Positions 36,079-44,458 of a DNA stretch of 54,245 bases are shown in pieces (position 1 is the first letter of the stretch; every line of letters begins with the position of its first letter). Origin of the DNA: Acidobacteriota bacterium (GTDB lineage Bacteria; Acidobacteriota; Vicinamibacteria; Vicinamibacterales; UBA2999); contig JACPTI010000034.1 of assembly GCA_016192845.1 (NCBI GenBank), forward strand, positions 1-54,245, written 5' to 3'. The notes beneath the pieces are model-generated. The model did not search any database. It was not told where the DNA came from and saw only the letters and a list, made by a program, of their open reading frames with translations. Position numbers and translations under genes: made by a program.

Positions 36079-36534
36079 ATGATTGCCCGCCGGTTGCACC
36101 GACTCATCCGGGTCGCTGTGGATCACTCGGGTCGCGTGGCTCGGATCGTTATTTCCAGTCCTGCGGCGCCGTCCGGTCTCGGTGGCAGCGCGGCCGACAT
36201 CTTCGAGCCGTTTTCGGCGTCTGATCCGGGTGCCGGCCTCGCGCTGGCGACGGCCCGGCGGCTCATCGAGAATCAGCGAGGCACGATTCGCGCGGAGTTT
36301 GGACCGCTATCCGGCGCCGAAGAGGAAGCTCGTACTGGTTGTGCGGCGCCGGATGGCGATCCTCGCGCGCGAAGCGCGCAAGAAGATACTGGCCAACCAG
36401 TCACGGGCGACGGGACAGCAAGAGCAGAACCCGCGACTGGTTCTGGATACGTACGCTATGTGATCGACCTGCCGCTCGCAGGCGGAGAAGCCTTCACCGC
36501 CGGTTCCCGCGAGAGCACCGTTCGCGCAGGCTGA
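36079..36534 (+). CDS. Partial histidine-kinase ATPase domain, probably inactive
   Basis: 151 residues. Only the end of a HATPase domain is recognisable: IFEPFSASDPGAGLALATAR (F box and G2 box), RLIENQRGTIRAEFG, and after a low-complexity insertion YVRYVIDLPLAGGE. There is no phospho-acceptor His, no N box and no G1 box, so it cannot act as a kinase. AGGAGGGAGAC precedes the ATG. It could be a pseudogene or a small protein that binds another kinase. A strong ribosome site and a sigma54-type promoter argue that it is expressed. Confidence 0.6.
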   Translation: MIARRLHRLIRVAVDHSGRVARIVISSPAAPSGLGGSAADIFEPFSASDPGAGLALATARRLIENQRGTIRAEFGPLSGAEEEARTGCAAPDGDPRARSAQEDTGQPVTGDGTARAEPATGSGYVRYVIDLPLAGGEAFTAGSRESTVRAG

Positions 36535-36569
36535 AGCCTGCGCGCTGCATCCTCAGGAAGCGTGCGCCA

Positions 36570-37505
36570 TCAGTCCGACGGGGCGAAGTACCCGCCGCGC
36601 GTGCGGACCCTGAGCGGGTCGCCGCGGGCGGACCGAACGTTCACGCGAACTCGGCGGTACTTCCCGTCGCGGGCGGCGTTGGTCGATTCGTACCCAATCA
36701 GGTAAATGCTGCGGATATCGCGGGCGATGCGCTGCAGGACCGTCGCGGCGCCCTCGATCCCTCCCGACAGGAACGCCTCACCGCCGGTGGCGGCCGCCAG
36801 CGCCTTGAGGACGCGAGGATTCCGGTCTCGGGCGTACTCATCGAAGAGGCCGATCGTGTAGATGACGACGTCTGTCTGCTGGACCCGCTGGAGAAGCTGC
36901 TCGAAGCTCATGGCGCTGGCGTTGTCGCCGCCGTCGCTCAGGACGACGAGGACGCCATGAGGGTTCCGTGCCTGACGGAGGTGTTCGAGCCCGCGATCGA
37001 TCGCGTCGTACAAAGCGGTTCGACCGTGAGCTCGCGCTCGTGCAAGGGCCTTCGCCAGCATCCCGGGACCGTCAGCGAAGAACATCCCCTCAGGCAGCCC
37101 CATCCAGACGTCGTCGTTGAAGTGCACGACGAAGTACTCGTCCAGAGGATTGCTGGCTCGCGCGAACGCGAGCGCGGCCAGGACCACATCCTCGCGCTTG
37201 CGATGCATGCTGCCGCTGTTGTCGACGACCAGACCGATGGCGGCCGGACGATCCTCGTTGCTGAAGAGGCGAATGGTCTGCGGGACGCCGTCCTCGAGCA
37301 CCGTGAAGCGGCTCTCCGGAAGGCCCGGCACGAAGCGCGACCTCTTGTCCAGCACCGCGGCATGCAGCACGACGAGGTCCGTCTGGATCCGGATCAACGG
37401 GGTCTGGGCGTCGTGGCCTTGCGCGCCCGCGGGCCACTCGCGCAGACCTCCCAGAAACCCGCACGCCACGGCGGCCGCGACGACGGCGAATCGCGCGATG
37501 CCCAT
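36570..37505 (-). CDS. Secreted VWFA-domain protein
   Basis: 311 residues. Signal peptide (IARFAVVAAAVACGFLGG), N-terminal IRIQTDLVVLHAAVLDKRSRF and VLEDGVPQTIRLF, then a VWA domain with a complete adhesion site motif DNSGSM, TALYDAI and VVLSDGGDNAS, and the conserved C-terminal region YLIGYESTNAARDGKYRRVRVNV..RTRGGYFAP. It is a paralog of the proteins at 33208 and 38744. The start at 37505 is the first Met after the sigma54-type promoter at 37539-37553; a GTG 15 bases earlier is possible. Confidence 0.87.
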   Translation of the reverse strand: MGIARFAVVAAAVACGFLGGLREWPAGAQGHDAQTPLIRIQTDLVVLHAAVLDKRSRFVPGLPESRFTVLEDGVPQTIRLFSNEDRPAAIGLVVDNSGSMHRKREDVVLAALAFARASNPLDEYFVVHFNDDVWMGLPEGMFFADGPGMLAKALARARAHGRTALYDAIDRGLEHLRQARNPHGVLVVLSDGGDNASAMSFEQLLQRVQQTDVVIYTIGLFDEYARDRNPRVLKALAAATGGEAFLSGGIEGAATVLQRIARDIRSIYLIGYESTNAARDGKYRRVRVNVRSARGDPLRVRTRGGYFAPSD

Positions 37506-37538
37506 CAGCCCACTCACGCCCAGTCTATTCCTGAGGGA

Positions 37539-37553
37539 GCAACTCGGATACCA
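37539..37553 (-). promoter_or_regulatory. Sigma54-type promoter
   Basis: Minus-strand TGGTATCCGAGTTGC matches TGGYAY-N5-TTGC, 33 bases before the ATG at 37505. Together with 37733-37747 it flanks a 179-base intergenic stretch with TGCGAAGAAATCCGC (about 37609-37623) and TGTCTGAAAAGCAC (about 37667-37680), both like the enhancer elements near 22600. Confidence 0.68.
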
Positions 37554-37732
37554 GGCGGGGAGGGTCGAGAGATTGGCGTGTTGGACGGAAGCGGACTTTT
37601 CGGGAGCTTGCGAAGAAATCCGCTGCGCTCGTCGCCGTCGCTGGCGCTTCTCCCAGCCTTCCAAGTGTCTGAAAAGCACCACTGCCGCACGCGGATCTCT
37701 CACACGTCGCCCATCGAAGAACGGCCGTCGTC

Positions 37733-37747
37733 TGGCACCCACCTTGC
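37733..37747 (+). promoter_or_regulatory. Sigma54-type promoter
   Basis: TGGCACCCACCTTGC is a full match to TGGCAC-N5-TTGC, 23 bases before the GTG start at 37771. The predicted message would begin almost at the GGAG ribosome site. Confidence 0.72.
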
Positions 37748-37770
37748 GCTCATAGAAATGGAGTCGCGAC

Positions 37771-38727
37771 GTGCGTTCGACCGCGTGCACACTCGGCCTC
37801 GTCGATTACCCGCCAGTTCCCGTGGAGATCCGCGCCGGCACCAACGTCATGCCCGGAGCACCTCCCCGCGGCCGGACGTCCCTCCTGTGTCTGGTGACGC
37901 CGGCACCACGCCTCCCGCGACGTGCGAGCGCCGCCCGCACGGGAGGCGTCGGTTCGGTGCTGGCCCACGTGGCGGTTGCCACAGCGTTCGTGTTGGCAGC
38001 GGCATGGCGCGGGCCCCTTCTCGCACCGTCCGGGACCGCGCCCAGCCGCCAGCCGTCACAGCTCCCGCGTCTGGTCTTCCTGGAGATGCCTGGCCCGGGC
38101 GGCGGTGGCGGTGGCGGCGGCAACCGCCAGCCGGCGCCGCCTTCCCGCGCGGAGGCGATCGGCCGCGATCGCCTCACGCTGCCGGCGGCCAAGCCCGTTG
38201 CGACCGTCGAGCCGCCGCGCGAGGCCGCGCCCGATTCTCCACACGTCCTGCTCGACACCAAGCCGATGGTCTCGGGCACCGCCCTGCTGACGGGCCTGCC
38301 CGATGTGTCGCCGTCACCCGGGTTGTCTCAAGGGCCGGGGGTCGGTGGTGGCGTCGGAGAAGGCATCGGCACCGGCATCGGATCCGGCACCGGGCCCGGC
38401 CTGGGACCTGGGTCGGGCGGAGGCTTTGGCGGCGGCGCGTATCGTGTCGGATCCGGCGTCGTGGCGCCGACGCTGCTGAAGCAGGTCAGGCCGAAGTACA
38501 CCACGGAAGCGCTGCAACTCAAGCTGCAGGGAACCGTCGTGCTCGAAGTGGTCGTGCGACGCGACGGCGTTCCCGGCGACATCCGCGTGATCCGGTCGCT
38601 CGACCGAGGAGGCCTCGATGCCGAAGCCATCGCGGCGGTCCGGGAGTGGCGCTTCACGCCCGGACGTCTTGGCGACACGCCCGTCGACGTGCTGGTGACG
38701 GTCATCCTGGAGTTTCGAATCGTGTGA
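37771..38727 (+). CDS. TonB-family energy transducer
   Basis: 318 residues. A membrane anchor at about 60-79 (GSVLAHVAVATAFVLAAAW), a long Pro/Gly linker (GPGGGGGGGGN; VGGGVGEGIGTGIGSGTGPG), and a C-terminal TonB domain from about 225 (APTLLKQVRPKYTTEALQLKLQGTVVLEVVV..AVREWRFTPGRLGDTPVDV). It may energise outer-membrane receptors such as that at 2412-5750. The GTG start has GGAG at eight bases; an internal ATG at 37849 would also keep the anchor. The VWFA gene follows after 16 bases. Confidence 0.85.
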   Translation: MRSTACTLGLVDYPPVPVEIRAGTNVMPGAPPRGRTSLLCLVTPAPRLPRRASAARTGGVGSVLAHVAVATAFVLAAAWRGPLLAPSGTAPSRQPSQLPRLVFLEMPGPGGGGGGGGNRQPAPPSRAEAIGRDRLTLPAAKPVATVEPPREAAPDSPHVLLDTKPMVSGTALLTGLPDVSPSPGLSQGPGVGGGVGEGIGTGIGSGTGPGLGPGSGGGFGGGAYRVGSGVVAPTLLKQVRPKYTTEALQLKLQGTVVLEVVVRRDGVPGDIRVIRSLDRGGLDAEAIAAVREWRFTPGRLGDTPVDVLVTVILEFRIV

Positions 38728-38743
38728 CCGGTTGGAGTGAACG

Positions 38744-39742
38744 ATGGCGCTCCCTTCATTGGAGTACGCAGGACTGATAGGCACGCTGCTGTTTGGCGTC
38801 GTTGCGGCCGCCGCCCCCGGACAGTCACCGGACCGGCAGTCTGGGCCCGCGCGGTTCCGGGCGGGCGTCGATCTCGTGGTGCTCGACGTCTGTGTGCGCG
38901 ACGGGACAGGACGCTTCCTGCCCGACCTCTCGGCAGACGACTTCATCGTGCTCGAAGACGGCGCACCACAGCGAATCTCATTTCTCGTGCCGTCGAGCGC
39001 CGTCCCGTTGACCGCAGTCCTGCTGGTCGACGTCAGCCAGAGCATGTGGGGATCGAAGCTGACACGTGCCCTCGAGGCCGCCCGTACCTTTGCCGAGCTG
39101 CTCGGACCGAACGACCGGATCGCCATGATTGCGTTCAGTCATCGCGCGATACGTCTTCACGACTTCAGTGACGATCCGGCCCACGTGCCGGAGGCGCTCT
39201 CGCCGCCTTCGATCCGCGCGCTGTTGTCGTCTCGAGATCTGGCGATGGGCTTGTCGACGGCCGTCTACGATGCGCTGCTCGTGGGCGCCAGCGAGCTTCG
39301 CCAGACGCGCGGCGGAGCGCCCGCCGAGACGCGCGAGGTCATCATCCTCCTGTCGGACGGCGAGGACAATTCGAGCCGCGTCGGATTCGAAGAGGTGCTG
39401 CCCGCACTCCGCCGCAGCGGCGCGCTCGTCTACAGCGTGTCGCTGCAGGCCGACGATCGCGGGGAGTGGCTCGGCGCAACCTGGCCGATGTTGCAGCTCG
39501 CCCGTGACACGGGGGCACGCGCGATGGGCGTGCCGCGTCTGGAGGCGCTGCCGGAGCTCTATCGCGACATCGACGCGGAAGTCCGCCACCTGTACCGGCT
39601 CGCCTACGTCTCGACCAACAGCCGGCAGGACGGGTGGTGGCGAACGATCTCCGTACGCGTGCCCGCTCGCGACGCGCGCGTCCGTACGCGAGCCGGGTAC
39701 TACGCACCGCGCGCGGTCGCCTCATCGTTCGGAGGCCAGTAA
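38744..39742 (+). CDS. Secreted VWFA-domain protein
   Basis: 332 residues. N-terminal hydrophobic segment (about 8-24), then FRAGVDLVVLDVCVRDGTGRF and VLEDGAPQRISFL, and a VWA domain with DVSQSMW in place of the DxSxS adhesion motif (the Ser positions are kept), VILLSDGEDNSS, and the family C-terminus LYRLAYVSTNSRQDGWWRTISVRV..RTRAGYYAP. Its TAA stop overlaps the next ATG by one base, so it is coupled to the HtrA-like protease. Confidence 0.87.
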   Translation: MALPSLEYAGLIGTLLFGVVAAAAPGQSPDRQSGPARFRAGVDLVVLDVCVRDGTGRFLPDLSADDFIVLEDGAPQRISFLVPSSAVPLTAVLLVDVSQSMWGSKLTRALEAARTFAELLGPNDRIAMIAFSHRAIRLHDFSDDPAHVPEALSPPSIRALLSSRDLAMGLSTAVYDALLVGASELRQTRGGAPAETREVIILLSDGEDNSSRVGFEEVLPALRRSGALVYSVSLQADDRGEWLGATWPMLQLARDTGARAMGVPRLEALPELYRDIDAEVRHLYRLAYVSTNSRQDGWWRTISVRVPARDARVRTRAGYYAPRAVASSFGGQ

Positions 39743-40806
39743 TGAGTCTCTGCATACGCCGATACCGCGCCGCAGTCGCGACGACGCTCACGATGCTCAC
39801 AGTGGCAGCGCCGGCGGCGGCGCAATCATCGGTCTCGAATCTCCCAGAGCCGCCGCTCCGCACCGATGCGATCGCCCGCGTCGCGCGGATGCGCGCCAAT
39901 TCGGTCGTGGCGTTGCACACCGTGAGCGGCGATCCCGATGCGCCGGAACTCCCGTTCGCGCGGCAAGGACTCGGTTCAGGCGTCGTCATCGATGCGGACG
40001 GCCTCATCCTGACGAACGCGCATGTCGTCGCCGGCACGACGGTGATCCACATGGTGACGCCCGATGGGGACAAGGTGCCGGCGACCGTCATTGGCGCCGA
40101 TCTCGACCTTGACCTGGCGCTCGTGCGGGCGTCCGAGGCGCGAAGTTTGCGCCCCGCGCCGCTCGGCGACTCCGATCGTCTGCGGGTCGGCGACTGGGTC
40201 GTCGCCATCGGCAATCCGTTCGGGCTGCACCATACCGTCACCGCCGGCATCGTGAGCGCGAAGGGGCGGACGCTGGACGATTCGGGCGTGGATTACCTGC
40301 AGACGGCCACGGCGCTCAGCCCCGGCAGCAGTGGCGGCCCACTGCTCGACCTCGGCGGGAACGTGGTGGGCATCAACGTCGGCATCCTGCCACCTGGCGG
40401 GATGAACGTCGGCCTGAATCTCGCGATTCCCGTCGCCGTCGTGAAGGAGGTGCTTCCGCGCCTGCTCACCGGCTCGGTGGTTCACGGATGGATCGGTGTC
40501 GCGACGGCACCGCTGTCGCCGGGTGGCGCCGCCACTCGCAAGCTCTCTGGCGGTCTCATCGTCCTCGCCATCACGGAAGATGGACCGGCGGCTCAGGCAG
40601 GCCTGCTCCCGGGCGACATCGTTACCGGGTTCGCAGATGACCCTTCTGTAAAGCTGCTCGACTTGTACCCGCATATCCGAAGCAGACCGTCCGGCACCGT
40701 CGTTCGCCTGGAGGTCTGGCGGGACGGCCAGCGGCTGGTCGTGCCGGTCGAAGTCGGCCGCCGGTCGAGTCCGAACCATGCGGGGCCGCCCGCCGTGCGG
40801 GAATGA
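39742..40806 (+). CDS. HtrA/DegP-like serine protease
   Basis: 354 residues with a signal peptide ending AAAQ. The trypsin-like domain has the catalytic triad H94 (TNAHVV), D124 (LDLDLAL) and S197 (SPGSSGGP; the usual motif is GNSGGP). A single PDZ domain follows at about 255-340 (GGLIVLAITEDGPAAQAGLLPGDIV). It would degrade or refold damaged envelope proteins, consistent with an envelope or metal stress regulon. It is the last gene of the TonB-VWFA operon. Confidence 0.92.
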   Translation: MSLCIRRYRAAVATTLTMLTVAAPAAAQSSVSNLPEPPLRTDAIARVARMRANSVVALHTVSGDPDAPELPFARQGLGSGVVIDADGLILTNAHVVAGTTVIHMVTPDGDKVPATVIGADLDLDLALVRASEARSLRPAPLGDSDRLRVGDWVVAIGNPFGLHHTVTAGIVSAKGRTLDDSGVDYLQTATALSPGSSGGPLLDLGGNVVGINVGILPPGGMNVGLNLAIPVAVVKEVLPRLLTGSVVHGWIGVATAPLSPGGAATRKLSGGLIVLAITEDGPAAQAGLLPGDIVTGFADDPSVKLLDLYPHIRSRPSGTVVRLEVWRDGQRLVVPVEVGRRSSPNHAGPPAVRE

Positions 40807-40823
40807 TGACCCGGGCGCGCCGG

Positions 40824-41148
40824 CTACGGTTTCCGCACTGCGCTGACCAGGGTCTCGGGCGACACGATCTGCGGTGGGTGCTCCTGGGCAAACCCCATCG
40901 GCCAGCATCACCCACTGCGGCGAGACGCCGATGATGTGGCAGATTTCCAGCGTCTCGCCATCGGCCAGCCGAACCTCGACCAGCGGGAGGTTCTCCTTCG
41001 GGTCGGGACAGCGGTCGCGCACGAAGCGTCCGAGGTGCCCCAAGAAGAAACTCGGACCGAACGGACATCCCAAATCGGCACTGATGAACGCCTCCACGCC
41101 CTTCAGCTCCTCCTGTGCGACATCTTTGTGCTCCGGCAGATCCGACAT
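40824..41148 (-). pseudogene. Frameshifted small protein gene, unknown family
   Basis: From the ATG at 41148 the frame reads MSDLPEHKDVAQEELKGVEA, then LGCPFGPSFFLGHLGRFVRD and ICHIIGVSPQWVMLAD. At a run of four C (40893-40896; GGGG on the coding strand) the sense shifts: one base fewer would give LADGFAQEHPPQIVSPETL and a TAG at 40824. The total length, 325 bases, is one more than a multiple of three, in agreement. Either a sequencing error or a real recent mutation. It follows the DUF411 gene by ten bases. Function unknown. Confidence 0.65.
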
Positions 41149-41158
41149 CTCGTGCCTC

Positions 41159-41626
41159 TCATCCACGACGCGTGGCGAAAAGCTGCACATTCCCCTGCTT
41201 GTCGAACGCGAGCACCGAGTACGTCTGCGGTGGGGCGCCGAACACCTCCATCCCGGGCGAGCCGCGCTGCATGCCGGCCACCGCGAGACCGGCAATCGCC
41301 GGCCGGTCCTGGAGGAGTTTCCGGATATCGGCCACCGGGACGTGCCCCTCGATGACATAGCCCTCGACGAGCGCCGTGTGGCAGGACTGCACCTGCGACG
41401 GCACCCGGTGACGCGCCTTGAGCTCGGCCAGCTGCCCGTCCGTCAGCAGCGTCGTCTTGACGGGGAAGCCGTCCTGGCGCAGGTGCTCCACCCACTTCGA
41501 GCAGCATCCGCACGTCGGCGACTTGTATACGTTGACGATCGGAAGGCTCTGCGGCGCCGCCGCGTCCGCCATGAAGAGCGAACCGATCAACATCACGAAC
41601 GCCGTTCCGAGCGCGCGAGCCTTCAT
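41159..41626 (-). CDS. DUF411 metal-binding periplasmic protein
   Basis: 155 residues. Signal peptide (about 1-25), then VNVYKSPTCGCCSKWVEHL with the conserved CGCC (residues 39-42), GFPVKTTLLTD, VPSQVQSCHTALVEGYVIEGHVP and IAGLAVAGMQRGSPGME. This is the full DUF411 pattern; family members bind copper and sit in copper-resistance loci. The ATG at 41626 has TGGAGGACG upstream. It heads a small minus-strand group with the frameshifted gene at 40824. Confidence 0.9.
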   Translation of the reverse strand: MKARALGTAFVMLIGSLFMADAAAPQSLPIVNVYKSPTCGCCSKWVEHLRQDGFPVKTTLLTDGQLAELKARHRVPSQVQSCHTALVEGYVIEGHVPVADIRKLLQDRPAIAGLAVAGMQRGSPGMEVFGAPPQTYSVLAFDKQGNVQLFATRRG

Positions 41627-41734
41627 TCGTCCTCCAGTGCAGTGCCGTCGAGGTGCACCTGGAGGAATGTAGTAGCGAAAGTCGTACCGCCGCAGAGCGC
41701 CTAGGTCACGCAGACCGCGAACCAGAGGGCGCGA

Positions 41735-41760
41735 GAAAGTTCGCGCGCGCGCGAAACTTC
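41735..41760. terminator. GC-rich hairpin after the YHS gene
   Basis: AAAGTTCGCGCG and CGCGCGAAACTTC form a stem of about 11 bp with one bulged base. It lies 11 bases after the stop of the YHS-domain gene (41771-41914) in its reading direction. There is no clear T-tract. Confidence 0.45.
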
Positions 41761-41770
41761 CTCTGCCGGC

Positions 41771-41914
41771 CTACTTGACGTACTGACCGGGATTTGCGTC
41801 GAACTTCGTCTTGCAGACCTTCGAGCAGAAATAGTAGGTCTTTCCGTTGTAGACGCTGGTGCCCGCCGCCTTCGCGGGGTCCACCTGCATCCCGCACACC
41901 ACGTCTTTCTCCAT
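41771..41914 (-). CDS. Short YHS-domain metal-binding protein
   Basis: A 47-residue protein consisting of one YHS domain: MEKDVVCGMQVDPAKAAGTS, then YNGKTYYFCSKVCKTKFDANP. The Cys residues (7, 30, 34) match the YHS domain of the ATPase at 16384-18813 ([12 protein letters not shown]). A ribosome site (AAAGGAGTGAG) lies just before the ATG. It may bind copper or another soft metal in the cytoplasm. Confidence 0.88.
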   Translation of the reverse strand: MEKDVVCGMQVDPAKAAGTSVYNGKTYYFCSKVCKTKFDANPGQYVK

Positions 41915-41941
41915 GACTCACTCCTTTCACGTTCGCGATGG

Positions 41942-42248
41942 TCACATGTCGCAGAGCGCGGCGACGAACTCGCGCGTGCCCGGCGGTCCGCTCAGCGTCA
42001 GCACGACCGGGCCCTCATCTGGCTCTACAGCCAGCTGGAATCGCAGAAAACGGCAGCAGTGCCGCTCGGCCTCGATCGCCGCGCTGACTGCCTGCCACGT
42101 GGCCGCCCGACGAATCGAGCTGCAGACAGTAGCCCTCCGGCATCGGCTCGACGGCCTGCGCGCGGCGGAAGACGCCGGGCAGCAGTTGAGCCTTGCGGGT
42201 GGCCATTGTCTCCGGTGTGAGCGTGCAGACAACGGGCAACTGTTTCAT
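41942..42248 (-). pseudogene. Frameshifted small cytoplasmic protein gene of metal clusters
   Basis: The ATG at 42248 starts MKQLPVVCTLTPETMATRKA, RAQAVEPMPEGYCLQL. The sense then moves to another frame, reading TWQAVSAAIEAERHCCRFLR, FQLAVEPDEGPVVLTLSGPP, GTREFVAALCDM. The shift falls at a GGG run (42106-42108), and the length of 307 bases is one above a multiple of three. The HCCRFLRF motif is known from small proteins in mercury and arsenic loci. Its start overlaps the stop of the TauE/SafE-type gene (ATGA). Confidence 0.65.
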
Positions 42249-42982
42249 GGTGTCCCCCATACTCCACGGCCGAACATGGCGCCGCCAAGCCCCGCGAGAA
42301 TCACGGCCACCGTGCGCCGGAACCAGCGCTCGGGGATGCGCACGAGCATGCGGTGGCCGAGCACCGTCCCGGCGAGCACCCCGGCGGTGGCCAACGCAAC
42401 CCACGCGCCGACCTGCGCAATCGGGTCAGCCATGTACCAGAGGTAGACGGGCACACGGGCGCCGTCGACCATCAGCCCGACGGCCGTCGCCGTTGCGACA
42501 AACGCGCGCTTCGGCAGCTCGACCCCGAGGAGCGCGGCCGAGCGGATGCCTCCCTGGTTGCCGACCAGCCCGCCGAGCAGCCCCGACACCGCCCCGGCCG
42601 TGTACGCAACCGGCCCTTCGAAGCGCATCCGCTGCGCCAGGCCCGTCAGCTCGGCGGCGGCAGAGAACAGCAGCAGCAGCCCGAAGATCACCAGCAGCGC
42701 CGGCGTCGTCGCCTGCTCCTGCACCAGCGCCCCCGCGAGCCCGCCGGCGGCGCTCATCACACCAAAGCTCCACAGCACCCGCCGGTCGACATGTCCGCCG
42801 AGCAGCCAGAACCGAAACGCTGTCCCCACGAGATGCGGGATCGAGACAGCGGCCACGGCCACGCGGGCGTCCACCTGCCAGGCCATCGCCGGCGTCAGCA
42901 GGCTCCCGATGCCGAACCCCGTCACGCCGGCGATCGCGCCGCCGGCAACCGCGGAGAGCGTCAGCACCGCCTCGAACCACAT
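42245..42982 (-). CDS. TauE/SafE-type (TSUP) membrane permease
   Basis: 245 residues, about eight membrane helices. The TSUP repeats begin GGAIAGVTGFGIGSLLTPAMA and, in the second half, GAVSGLLGGLVGNQGGIRSA. The family carries sulfite, sulfonates or other anions; in metal clusters the substrate is unclear. It lies between the antiporter gene (18-base gap) and the frameshifted gene at 41942. Confidence 0.9.
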   Translation of the reverse strand: MWFEAVLTLSAVAGGAIAGVTGFGIGSLLTPAMAWQVDARVAVAAVSIPHLVGTAFRFWLLGGHVDRRVLWSFGVMSAAGGLAGALVQEQATTPALLVIFGLLLLFSAAAELTGLAQRMRFEGPVAYTAGAVSGLLGGLVGNQGGIRSAALLGVELPKRAFVATATAVGLMVDGARVPVYLWYMADPIAQVGAWVALATAGVLAGTVLGHRMLVRIPERWFRRTVAVILAGLGGAMFGRGVWGTP

Positions 42983-42999
42983 CGCCCTATGACTCTACG

Positions 43000-44172
43000 T
43001 CATCGCGGCCGTGCCGGCTCGAATTCCTCGTCCTCGACACGCGCGATTTCCTCGGGCGTCAGCGGATGCACGGGCGGGGAAAACCATCGCTGCGCGACGA
43101 TCGTGGGCACGATCGCCGATCCAATCACCGCCCCCAGCACAACCGTGAACTGCTGCCGATCGATGATGCCGGCATTGAGCCCGTACAGCGAGGAGATCGT
43201 GCCGAACGTGAGGCCGGTGCACATCAGCAAGGTCGTGAACATCGCATGCGGCCGCACGTGCCGGAGCGCCACCGGCAGGACGCCGGCAAACTTCGTGGCG
43301 ATTTTCACGAACAGGAACGCTGCCAGGAGCCAGGCTCCAGCGACGGCCTCCCCCACGTCGACGTTGAGGCCTCCTTTCAGGAAGAAGATCGGCGTGAGGA
43401 AGGCGAACGACACGACGCGGAAGCGCCTCTGTTCCTCAGGGTGCCGTCTGAAGACATCCGACACCGCGAGCCCGAGCAGAAAGGCGGGCAATACAGCGTG
43501 CGAGTTGGCGAGATCGGCAGCCCACATGAGCATGAACAAGGCAAGGAACGCCCCCTTGATCTCGGGCTCGATGACGCGTGCGCCGTACCGGGCGAAGAAC
43601 GGACGCTGCAGGCCGACCATCACCACGATCACGAGCGCCGAGACGCCGATGAACAGCGCCAGATGCGGATTGGGACGGATGAAGAGTACCGACAGCGCGA
43701 CAGCCGTCCCGAGATCGGTCACGAACGTCGCCGCCATCAGTATCTTGCCCAGCTCGGTTGTGGTCAGCCCTGTCTCGACGAGCACCGCGTAGACAACGGC
43801 AAGTGACGTCGTCGACAACGCGACGCCTGCAATCTCGGCCTGCGGAACCGTCCAACCCGCCACGTAGTAGGCAAAGAGGCCGACGCCGGCAAAGGGGAAC
43901 ACGAATGACAGGCCACCGATCAGCAGCGCCGGCTTCCACTCGCGACGAAGTATCTCCCGGTCGACCTCGGCGCCCGCCAGGAACGTCAGGACGATGCCGG
44001 CAAAGCTCCCGACGAAGTCGATCCACGGCGTCGGACGGAAGCCGAACAGCGCCGCGCCGGCGACACCGAAGCCGATTTCGATGACGGCAACGGAAATGCC
44101 GAATTCGACGGAAATGAGAGACGCGGCCAGGATGAAGGCCGCCAGTACGGTCGCCGTGGCCAATTCGGTCAT
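43000..44172 (-). CDS. Cation/proton antiporter, CPA2 (Kef/NapA-like)
   Basis: 390 residues with 11-13 membrane helices. Family marks: FLAGAEVDREILRREWKPAL, ATFVTDLGTAVALSVLF (the discontinuous helix with TD..), and LPAFLLGLAVSDVF. There is no RCK domain at the C-terminus, which is a short hydrophilic tail. It probably exchanges Na+ or K+ for H+. The ATG at 44172 has AAGGAG eight bases upstream. Confidence 0.9.
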   Translation of the reverse strand: MTELATATVLAAFILAASLISVEFGISVAVIEIGFGVAGAALFGFRPTPWIDFVGSFAGIVLTFLAGAEVDREILRREWKPALLIGGLSFVFPFAGVGLFAYYVAGWTVPQAEIAGVALSTTSLAVVYAVLVETGLTTTELGKILMAATFVTDLGTAVALSVLFIRPNPHLALFIGVSALVIVVMVGLQRPFFARYGARVIEPEIKGAFLALFMLMWAADLANSHAVLPAFLLGLAVSDVFRRHPEEQRRFRVVSFAFLTPIFFLKGGLNVDVGEAVAGAWLLAAFLFVKIATKFAGVLPVALRHVRPHAMFTTLLMCTGLTFGTISSLYGLNAGIIDRQQFTVVLGAVIGSAIVPTIVAQRWFSPPVHPLTPEEIARVEDEEFEPARPR

Positions 44173-44206
44173 AGCGCGACTCCTTCGCAAAGCGGGGCCC
44201 CAAACC

Positions 44207-44268
44207 GGGGTCCCCAGCGCGCCCCGCGCGATGGGGTGGCGTCGCGCGGAGCTTGCGCGTTGGGGTGC
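44207..44268. repeat. Long variant of the GGGGTCCCCA palindromic repeat
   Basis: It starts GGGGTCCCCAGCGCGC and ends GCGCGTTGGGGTGC, the same termini as the 36-bp repeats at 24546 and 44403, but with a longer centre. It lies just upstream of the antiporter gene. Confidence 0.6.
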
Positions 44269-44402
44269 TGGAGGAGTCATTGGCCACGCGGGACGCGTGA
44301 CGGTTGAAGGCGAACCCCACCGCCTGACGAACCCGACGATTATCCCGATGCGGCCGGCGCGCCGTCAACGGCCGCCGGCGCCTCATCGCGCCAGCACGAT
44401 GC

Positions 44403-44438
44403 GGGGTCCCCACCGCGCACGCGTGCGCGGTGGGGTGC
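44403..44438. repeat. 36-bp palindromic repeat, intergenic copy
   Basis: Identical to 24546-24581 except one base (G for C in the centre). It lies 20 bases before the sialidase-fold gene and could form a long hairpin. Confidence 0.8.
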
Positions 44439-44458
44439 AGGTGGTATGCTGTGCAGGC

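Noticed and set aside
40824..42248. Programmed frameshifting as explanation for the two small broken genes
   Set aside because: The shifts are at ordinary G runs without slippery-sequence context or stimulatory element, and a third gene shows the same +1 defect; errors or mutations are simpler.
44175..44189. GC-spaced sigma54-like match before the antiporter
   Set aside because: The -24 box is only G/C-rich repeat sequence (GGGGCC) and differs from the consensus; a chance match in a repeat is more likely.
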